Origin: Thermoleophilia bacterium
GTDB lineage: Bacteria > Actinomycetota > Thermoleophilia > RBG-16-64-13
Reading direction: 5' to 3'
DNA length: 64,000 nt
Assembly: GCA_027493445.1 (NCBI GenBank)
Contig: JAOSKU010000001.1
Location: 2,438,822 to 2,502,821 of the forward strand
In this document: positions 54,802-61,319 of the stretch, piece by piece
Layout: every line of letters starts with the position of its first letter
Numbering within the stretch: position 1 is the stretch's first letter
Translations under genes and position numbers: made by a program
The notes under the pieces: generated by a model
What the model was told of the DNA's origin: nothing
Databases searched by the model: none
The model's input: only the letters and a program-made list of their open reading frames with translations

Positions 54802-55800
54802 TCAGCGCACTCGAGGCAGCACCTCGTGGCCCAGAAGCTCGATGGCGCGGCGAGGATCCGGGCCGAGCGGACCGCCCAGGCTCACGTGGGTCACTCCGGC
54901 CTCGAGCAGGGTCTCGATCCGGGGGATGATCTCGGCTGGCGTCCCTACCATGGCCACCCGCAGCATGGGCTCGGTCACCAGGGAGGCGGCCCCCCGGTAG
55001 TCACCGGCCAGGAGGCGCTCCTTGATCGGTGCGAATGCTCCAGGGGGCAGGCCGATGGCGGCCAGCGCCGCTTCCTCGAGGTAGGGTCCGAAGTAGGCCA
55101 CGATGTCGCGGATGGTGTCGCGGGCGGCGCCGCCCTGGTCGGAGACGGAGACCCAGGCGCACCCGGCGACGACGAAGGCCTCGGGGTCACGGCCGGCGCG
55201 GCGCAGGCCCTCGCGGATGGGAGCCACCATGAGCGGGGCCGACTCCGGGGGCGTGACCATGGGCAGGCTGCCGTCACAGACCTCTCCGGTCATGCGCAGG
55301 AAGTCGGCACCCCAGCCGCCCCCGTAGATGGGGAGCTCCCTCCGGGCGGGCTGGAAGCGTAGGTAGGCCTGCTCAGTCCAGGGGAACGCCTCTCCGCCGG
55401 ACACCACGCCGCCCTGCAGCAGGGCACGCACCTTCTCCACCGCTTCCCGCGTGTGGGCGATGACGTCGTCCGCCGAGAAGCCCAGCCACTCCACCATCTC
55501 GCCGGTGTGAGGCCCCAGACCGAGGATGGCCCGGCCGCCCGAGAGCTCGTCGAGGGTGGCGAAGTAGGTGGCGATCTCGGAGGGCTCGGTGGTGTAGGGA
55601 TTGGTGCCCACCGTGGCCACCTTGATGGTGGAGGTGGCAGCCGCCACCGCCGAGCAGAGGGCCCAGCTGTTCTTGCGAAAGGTGTCGTGGGGGAACCAGC
55701 AGGCATCGAAACCCTTGTCCTCGGCCAGGACGGCCCAGTCAACCAGGGTGCTGGCGGGGGCCAGGTGGTCGAGAAAGCGGATGCCGAACGTGGGTCTCAT
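54802..55800 (-). CDS. LLM-class F420-dependent oxidoreductase
   Basis: A 332-residue luciferase-like TIM barrel close to methylenetetrahydromethanopterin reductases. It shows DWAVLAEDKGFDACWFPHDT, VGTNPYTTEPSEIATYFATL, GGRAILGLGPHTGEMVEWLG and a C-terminal GVTHVSLGGPLGPDPRRAIE. The family uses coenzyme F420, which fits an actinobacterial host; flavin-dependent members also exist. It is last in the amino-acid catabolism cluster. Confidence 0.88.
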   Translation of the reverse strand: MRPTFGIRFLDHLAPASTLVDWAVLAEDKGFDACWFPHDTFRKNSWALCSAVAAATSTIKVATVGTNPYTTEPSEIATYFATLDELSGGRAILGLGPHTGEMVEWLGFSADDVIAHTREAVEKVRALLQGGVVSGGEAFPWTEQAYLRFQPARRELPIYGGGWGADFLRMTGEVCDGSLPMVTPPESAPLMVAPIREGLRRAGRDPEAFVVAGCAWVSVSDQGGAARDTIRDIVAYFGPYLEEAALAAIGLPPGAFAPIKERLLAGDYRGAASLVTEPMLRVAMVGTPAEIIPRIETLLEAGVTHVSLGGPLGPDPRRAIELLGHEVLPRVR

Positions 55801-55861
55801 CTTCTACCTCCACAGGGGCCCATACCGGACTTGGCTAGAAATACACGCGGGGCCGCCGGCT

Positions 55862-56032
55862 TCACCCGGCGAGCTCCAGGATCAGCAAGACAACGCTGGC
55901 GACCAGCAGGATCACAAGGACCACCGCGATCAACACCTCGATCAGCACCAGGCGGCGGATGCGCTCGTCTATGAGGGCAAGACGCCGGTCGAGGGCTTCC
56001 AGGACATTCAGCTCGCGCTCGCGGTCGGTCAC
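55862..56032 (-). CDS. Small single-helix membrane protein, 56 residues
   Basis: A charged, coiled N-terminus (LNVLEALDRRLALIDERIRR) followed by one strong helix (LVLIEVLIAVVLVILLVASV). GTG 56032 overlaps the dehydratase stop as GTGA, so it is coupled to the enzyme gene. No family recognised; it may anchor or regulate a neighbour. Confidence 0.6.
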   Translation of the reverse strand: MTDRERELNVLEALDRRLALIDERIRRLVLIEVLIAVVLVILLVASVVLLILELAG

Positions 56033-57027
56033 GCGGGCCTCCCTCGGCGGGCCGCCTCCCCTGGCCGGCTCATCAGCGCCGCCACCTCCTCCAGGCTGAT
56101 GCTGCCGCCGGAGACCACGCAGACCACCGTGCCCTCGCCGGCTCCGCCGGCGAGGGCACACGCCACCGGACAGGCGCCCGCCCCCTCGGCGATCACGTGG
56201 TTGCGCTCGGCCATGAGCAGAAGAGCATCGGCCACGGCGTCCACCGAGACGACCAGGCCACCGGCGACGAGATCCTGTGCCCGCGCCAGCATCTGGGGGA
56301 AGACGGTGGGGCTGCCGATCCCGTCGACAAAGGAGGGCCGGTACTCGATCGTGCGCGGCTCCCCGACCTCCAGCGACGCGGCCAGAGGGGCGGCCCCCTC
56401 CACCTCAGCCGCGAAGACCTGGACGGCGGGCTGCAGGGCGCGGGCGGCGGCGGCCACACCGCAGGTGAGGCCGCCGCCGCCCCAGGGGGTCACGATGGCG
56501 TCCACCTCGGGCAGGTCCTCGAGGATCTCCAGAGCGATGGTGCCGTTGCCGGCCATCACCCTGACGTCGTCGAAGGCATGCACGAAGACACCCTCCACCC
56601 CCGGGTACCGGCGCTCCTCGAAGGCCCGCCACCAGTCCGCGAAAGGCACGCGCAGCACCCGGGCACCCAGCCGCTCGACGGCGTCGGTCTTGACCAGAGG
56701 CGCGCTCTCAGGCGCCACCACTGTGCAGGACACGCCGTGCTCGCGGGCCAGCCAGGCGACTCCCTGGGCCATGTTGCCGGCCGATGCCGTCACCAGGCCC
56801 CGGGCCAGCTCCTTGGCCGGTGTGGCCGCCACCACCGCGGCCGCACCCCGGATCTTGAAAGAGCCGATGGGCTGGAGATTCTCCAGCTTCAGGTAGATGT
56901 CGGGGCTGTTCTTGCGGCGCCTGGTGGGGTCGAGACGCAGGAGAGGGGTGCGCAGGGCCGTCCCGGCGATCGCCCGGCGCGCCTCCTCGATCCGCTCGAG
57001 CGCGGGCGGCGTCACATCGAGACCCAT
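56029..57027 (-). CDS. PLP-dependent threonine/serine dehydratase-like enzyme
   Basis: A 332-residue fold-type II PLP enzyme. The PLP lysine is in QPIGSFKIRGAAAV, the substrate loop is TASAGNMAQGVAWLAREHG, the phosphate-binding glycine loop is TPWGGGGLTCGVAAAARAL and the C-terminal serine region is VCVVSGGSISLEE. It matches short catabolic threonine dehydratases without the ACT domain; serine racemase or hydroxyaspartate ammonia-lyase activity is also possible. It overlaps the cyclodeaminase-like gene by 16 bp. Confidence 0.88.
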   Translation of the reverse strand: MGLDVTPPALERIEEARRAIAGTALRTPLLRLDPTRRRKNSPDIYLKLENLQPIGSFKIRGAAAVVAATPAKELARGLVTASAGNMAQGVAWLAREHGVSCTVVAPESAPLVKTDAVERLGARVLRVPFADWWRAFEERRYPGVEGVFVHAFDDVRVMAGNGTIALEILEDLPEVDAIVTPWGGGGLTCGVAAAARALQPAVQVFAAEVEGAAPLAASLEVGEPRTIEYRPSFVDGIGSPTVFPQMLARAQDLVAGGLVVSVDAVADALLLMAERNHVIAEGAGACPVACALAGGAGEGTVVCVVSGGSISLEEVAALMSRPGEAARRGRPA

Positions 57028-57992
57028 GTTCCCACCCCTTCTTCGCGGGCGCGCTCGTAGAGATAGGCGGCCGTGGCCACATCCTCGACGGCGACCCCCA
57101 AGGACTTGAACAGCGTGATCTCGCCGGGTTTCTCTCGCCCCGGCCGCAAACCGGCAAGCACCTCGCCCAGCTCGGCCCGCACATGCCCGGGCGAAATCGC
57201 GCCCGCGGCGAGGGCCGAGCGGTACTCACCCGATTCGTTCTCGGCCGCCTCGCGGCTGTCGACGAAGAGCGCCGCCCGGGCCATGGTCTGGTCGTCCACC
57301 TCCCGGCACCCAGGACCGCCGATCACGTTCAGGTGAGCACCGGCCGAGAGCCACTCCGCCTTTAGAACGGGCTCGACGGCTGTGGTCACGGTGACCACCA
57401 GATCGGCGTCCCGCACGGCTTCCTCCACATTCTCAACCGCCTCGATGGGGAAGGTGAACCGCGGCTGATGCTCGTCGGCGAACCGCCGGGCCGTCTCCCC
57501 CGAGCGGCTGGCCATCCGCACCCGGCGCAGGGCCCGCACGGCGGCCATGGCCTCGAGGTGGTAGGCCGCCTGCACGCCCGCCCCGATGAGAGCCAGATCG
57601 CCGGCGTCCTCACGGGCGAGCGCACGGGTAGCAAGCGCCGAGGCGGCGGCCGTGCGCCAGGCGGTGACGGCCGAGGCGTCCATGAGCGCCAGAGGTTCAC
57701 CTGTCTCCGGGCTCAGCAGCACCACCGCACCCTGATGCGAGTCGAGCCCGCGAGGCCGGTTGCCCGGAAACACGGCGATCAACTTCACCCCGAAGGCCGG
57801 GGTCGCTCCCGCCACGTAGGCCGGCATCAGCCCAAGCAGCCCGCCCGCCCCCTCGGCGGCCATGACCGAGCGTAGGGGTTGATGCCCGTCTCCTCGGGCC
57901 ACGGCAGTGAGCGCTTCGGCGACCACCGACATGCACGCCTCGAGTGACAGAAGGCCTTCTATCTGGTCATGGTCGAGTACGAGCAGCTGCAC
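57012..57992 (-). CDS. Ornithine cyclodeaminase/mu-crystallin family protein
   Basis: A 326-residue protein with GLMPAYVAGATPAFGVKLIA, GEPLALMDASAVTAWRTAAA, the NAD-binding LALIGAGVQAAYHLEAMAAV and VIGGPGCREVDDQTM. Family members are ornithine cyclodeaminase, alanine dehydrogenase and imine reductases, so only amino-acid or imine chemistry can be stated. GTG 57992 is chosen for the AAGGAGGG site 9 nt upstream; an in-frame GTG at 58013 would contain that site. Confidence 0.88.
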   Translation of the reverse strand: MQLLVLDHDQIEGLLSLEACMSVVAEALTAVARGDGHQPLRSVMAAEGAGGLLGLMPAYVAGATPAFGVKLIAVFPGNRPRGLDSHQGAVVLLSPETGEPLALMDASAVTAWRTAAASALATRALAREDAGDLALIGAGVQAAYHLEAMAAVRALRRVRMASRSGETARRFADEHQPRFTFPIEAVENVEEAVRDADLVVTVTTAVEPVLKAEWLSAGAHLNVIGGPGCREVDDQTMARAALFVDSREAAENESGEYRSALAAGAISPGHVRAELGEVLAGLRPGREKPGEITLFKSLGVAVEDVATAAYLYERAREEGVGTWVSM

Positions 57993-58018
57993 AGAACGGG
58001 CCCTCCTTGGCACGCGTA

Positions 58019-59002
58019 TCAGAGGCGGGCGAAAAGAGCGCCGATCCGGTCATGCTCCTCGGCTGAGAGATCCAGCTCGAGCGCCCGCCAGGCCGGCTCC
58101 AGGTGCAGCGGGCGCCGGGGACCCACGATGGGCGCGGTCACCAGCGGATGGGCCATCAGCCAGGCCAGGGCCAGGGTGGCCATGTCGGTGCCGCGCTCCT
58201 CGGCCAAGGCCCGCAGCCCGTCGAGCGCCGCGAAGACGGCGTCGGCCAGCAGCCCCTGGTACGGCTCGGGCCGCAAGGTCATGCGGGAACCCTCGGGGAA
58301 GGGCTCCCCCCGGCGGTACTTGCCCGTGAGCCACCCCCCGGCCAGAGGGCTGAACGGCGTGTAGCCCAGGCCCTGGTCGTCCAGAAGGGGGAAGAGCTCC
58401 TTCTCGTCGCCCCGGTCGAGCAGGCTGAAGGAGTTCTGGATCCACTCGAAGCGCACCCAGCCGTGCCTATCGCTCAGCCAAAGGGCCTTGGCCGTCAGCC
58501 AGGCGGGCATGTTCGAGGCCCCGATATAGCGCACCTTGCCCAGGCGCACGAGATCGTCGAGAGCCCGGAGGGTCTCCTCCAAGGGGGTGGTGGGGTCAGG
58601 CTCGTGGATCAGATACAGGTCCAGGTGGTCGGCCCCCAGCCGGGAGAGACTGGCGTCGATCTGACGGAAGAGGTGACGGCGCGACAGGCCCCAGTCGTTG
58701 GGACCCTCGCCCACCGGGTTGAAGACCTTGGAGCTCAGCAGGAGCTGATCGCGGACCGCCGAGCCTTTCCGGGAGAGCCACCGGCCGATCATGGCCTCGC
58801 TGCGCCCTCCGCCGTACGCATCGGCGGTGTCGAACACGTTGACGCCCGCCTCGAAGGCGGCGTCCATAAGGGCGAAGGCCTCCTCCTCCGTCTCGCCCTG
58901 GCCGAAGAAGGCGGGCGCGCTCCCGATGCCGCCGAAGTTGCCGCAGCCCAGGATGACGGCCGAGACCTTGACGCCCGTACGCCCGAGAGACACGTAACGC
59001 AC
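58019..59002 (-). CDS. Aldo/keto reductase
   Basis: A 327-residue NADPH-dependent TIM-barrel reductase. It shows MRYVSLGRTGVKVSAVILGC at the N-terminus, GVNVFDTADAYGGGRSEAMI (catalytic Asp and Tyr), the Lys in QLLLSSKVFNPVG and YLIHEPDPTTPLEETLRALD. A C-terminal AWLMAHPLVTAPIVGPRRP binds the cofactor. It would reduce an aldehyde or ketone, perhaps a product of the lyases in the same cluster. It lies between the cyclodeaminase-like gene and the FadR-type regulator. Confidence 0.92.
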   Translation of the reverse strand: MRYVSLGRTGVKVSAVILGCGNFGGIGSAPAFFGQGETEEEAFALMDAAFEAGVNVFDTADAYGGGRSEAMIGRWLSRKGSAVRDQLLLSSKVFNPVGEGPNDWGLSRRHLFRQIDASLSRLGADHLDLYLIHEPDPTTPLEETLRALDDLVRLGKVRYIGASNMPAWLTAKALWLSDRHGWVRFEWIQNSFSLLDRGDEKELFPLLDDQGLGYTPFSPLAGGWLTGKYRRGEPFPEGSRMTLRPEPYQGLLADAVFAALDGLRALAEERGTDMATLALAWLMAHPLVTAPIVGPRRPLHLEPAWRALELDLSAEEHDRIGALFARL

Positions 59003-59013
59003 AGCGACCTCCG

Positions 59014-59817
59014 TCAGTCGGCCGGCTCGGCTGAGCCCGGCTGGGTCGGGGCCGCCTCGGGCGCCCCGGGGGAACCCGATGCCTCGGGAGATCGCGGTGT
59101 ACGCAGCGTGAGCAGGCCGCTCCCCACGATCTCCTCCTTGGAGCGCCGCACGTGCAGCAGCGTGGCCAGAGCGGCGGCTTCCGGGTCGGACGCCGCAATG
59201 CCCTCGAGGATCGCCCGGTGGTCGCTTATCACACGCTGCACCCGCGAGGGTATGGACATGATCGCCCGGCGGGCGTCGAGCACGTGGTCCTCGAGGTCGT
59301 TCAGGATGCGGGCGATGATGACGTTGCCGCCGGCCTCGCGGATGCCGCGGTGGAAGCCGGCGTCGGCGGCCACCAAAGCGGCATGGTCCTTCTGCTCGAC
59401 TGCCCGCGCCATTGCGTCCAGGTACTCCGCGAGCTGAGCGGCGCCCTCGTCGTCGATGCGCTCGGCCGCCAGCTCGGCCACCTTGACCTCCAGTGCTTCA
59501 TGCACCTCCAAGATCTGCACGACCTCCTGCTTGTGCCCCAGCAGCCAGGTGTACCAGTCCTGAGCCAGCGAGGCGGCGGACTGCTCGGACACGAAGGTGC
59601 CTCGTCCGGGGACGACGCGGAGCATCCCCACGCTTTCGAGCGCGCGGATGGCCTCGCGCAGCGACGTGCGGCTGACCGAGAGGAGCGCCATGAGCTCCCG
59701 CTCCGGAGGGAGCTTGGCCCCGGCTTCGATCCTGCCGCTGCGGACAAGTTCCTCGATCTGCTCCCGGGCCTCGTCGGCGAGACGGCGGGGGCGTACGGGC
59801 TTGAACATATTCTTCAT
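59014..59817 (-). CDS. FadR-subfamily GntR transcriptional regulator
   Basis: About 267 residues. N-terminal winged helix (EQIEELVRSGRIEAGAKLPP, ERELMALLSVSRTSLREAIR, GMLRVVPGRGTFVSEQS) and an FCD ligand domain (VAADAGFHRGIREAGGNVII, VQRVISDHRAILEGIAASDP). The His/Asp metal-binding residues of FCD domains are present. It lies inside the catabolic cluster, directly after the tryptophanase-like gene, and is the obvious candidate to control it with an amino or organic acid effector. ATG 59817 is preferred to GTG 59832. Confidence 0.9.
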   Translation of the reverse strand: MKNMFKPVRPRRLADEAREQIEELVRSGRIEAGAKLPPERELMALLSVSRTSLREAIRALESVGMLRVVPGRGTFVSEQSAASLAQDWYTWLLGHKQEVVQILEVHEALEVKVAELAAERIDDEGAAQLAEYLDAMARAVEQKDHAALVAADAGFHRGIREAGGNVIIARILNDLEDHVLDARRAIMSIPSRVQRVISDHRAILEGIAASDPEAAALATLLHVRRSKEEIVGSGLLTLRTPRSPEASGSPGAPEAAPTQPGSAEPAD

Positions 59818-59832
59818 GAGGTCGCGGTCCAC

Positions 59833-61212
59833 CTATCCGATCGGTTCCAGGCGCGCGGTGAAGTGGCGCATGTACGGTCCCTCCCACACGACGCGCATGC
59901 CGCGCACGCTCTCCCGGCGAGCATACAGCTCGGCCAGGGACTCCACCACGTAGTCGATGTGCGTCTGCGAGTAGACCCGGCGGGGCAGCGCAAGGCGCAC
60001 CGTCTCCAGCTCCGGGCAGCGCGTCTCGCCGGTCTCAGGATCGGTGTGGGCGAAGGCCAGGGACCCGAGCTCGATGCCGCGCACGCCTGCGTCGACGTAC
60101 AGGTGCGACGTCAAGGCCACCCCAGGGAACTCGCTCTGGGGGATGTGCGGGAAGAAGCGGCGGGCATCGACATAGACGGCGTGACCGCCGGGTGGCTCGA
60201 AGATGGGGACCCCGGCATCGACCAGCTTCTCACCGAAGTAGCGCGTCTGCCCGATGCGGTGGGCCAGGTAGCTCTCCTGCAGGCCCTCCCTGAGACCGCG
60301 GGCGAGCGCTTCCAGGTCGCGCCCGGCCATCCCCCCGTACGTCAGGAAGCCCTCTCGCAGGATCATCTCCACGGTCACCTTGCCGTAGAGAGCCTCGTCC
60401 CTCATGCCGAAGAGCCCGCCGATATTCACCAGCCCGTCCTTCTTCGAGCTCATGACGAAACCGTCGGCGTACGAAAACATCTCCTGGGCGATCTCGAGGG
60501 GGCTCTTCTCCGCGTAGCCCGCTTCCCGCAGCTTGATGAAGTAGGCGTTCTCGGCATAGCGGGCAGCGTCGAAGAATAAGGGGATGCCGAACTCATCGGC
60601 CACCGCCCGGGTCTCTCTGAGGTTGCGCATTGAGACCGGCTGCCCGGCGGCCGTGTTGTTGGTGACCGTCAGCAGGATCAGGGGCACGTTCTCGGGGCCC
60701 CAACTCTGGATGGCGGCCCGCAGCCCGGCCACGTCCATGTCGCCCTTGAAGGGGTGGTGGCTGGCGGGATCGCGCGCCTCGGGCACCGGCAGGTTCAGGG
60801 CCACGCCGCCCCGCACCAGCACGTTGGCCTCGGTGCTGTCGAAATGGGTGTTGTTGGGGATGGGCTTTCCAGGCTGGACGAAGAGATCGCAGAGGATAGT
60901 CTCGGCTCCCCGCCCCTGGTGGGTGGGGACGAAGAAAGGCATGCCGAAGATCTCCTCGACAGCCTCGCGCAGGTGGTAATAGTTACGGCAGCCGGCGTAG
61001 GACTCGTCGCCGACCATCATGCCCGCCCACTGGTCATCGCTCATGGCGGTCGTTCCCGAATCGGTGAGGAGGTCGATGAGCACGTCCTCGGCCCGCAGGC
61101 CGAACACATTGTGCCCCGCCTCGGCGATCCGGGCGGCACGCTGCTCGCGCGTACTCATGCGGATCGGTTCGACCACCTTCACCCGGAAGGGCTCGAACGG
61201 GTACTTCGCCAC
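59833..61212 (-). CDS. Tryptophanase/tyrosine phenol-lyase family beta-eliminating lyase
   Basis: A 459-residue PLP enzyme of near-standard length. The PLP lysine is in FVMSSKKDGLVNIGGLFGM; ENVPLILLTVTNNTAAGQPV and FFDAARYAENAYF are cofactor regions. The KDGLVNIGG and YGGMAGRDLEA stretches look like tyrosine phenol-lyase. Two positions that matter for specificity look like tryptophanase: GIELGS where the phenol-lyase has an Arg, and His in MRHFTARLEPI where the phenol-lyase has Phe. I favour indole-releasing tryptophanase but cannot decide. GTG 61212 follows AGAGGAG. Confidence 0.88.
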   Translation of the reverse strand: MAKYPFEPFRVKVVEPIRMSTREQRAARIAEAGHNVFGLRAEDVLIDLLTDSGTTAMSDDQWAGMMVGDESYAGCRNYYHLREAVEEIFGMPFFVPTHQGRGAETILCDLFVQPGKPIPNNTHFDSTEANVLVRGGVALNLPVPEARDPASHHPFKGDMDVAGLRAAIQSWGPENVPLILLTVTNNTAAGQPVSMRNLRETRAVADEFGIPLFFDAARYAENAYFIKLREAGYAEKSPLEIAQEMFSYADGFVMSSKKDGLVNIGGLFGMRDEALYGKVTVEMILREGFLTYGGMAGRDLEALARGLREGLQESYLAHRIGQTRYFGEKLVDAGVPIFEPPGGHAVYVDARRFFPHIPQSEFPGVALTSHLYVDAGVRGIELGSLAFAHTDPETGETRCPELETVRLALPRRVYSQTHIDYVVESLAELYARRESVRGMRVVWEGPYMRHFTARLEPIG

Positions 61213-61319
61213 ATCGACTCCTCTCTCCACTCTCAGGCGCCTCGCGCGCCGGCCATCGAGTCCAGACGCCCCTCTTCACGCGCGACCCCGTGCGACGACA
61301 CGAGACGGACGGGGCTCCG

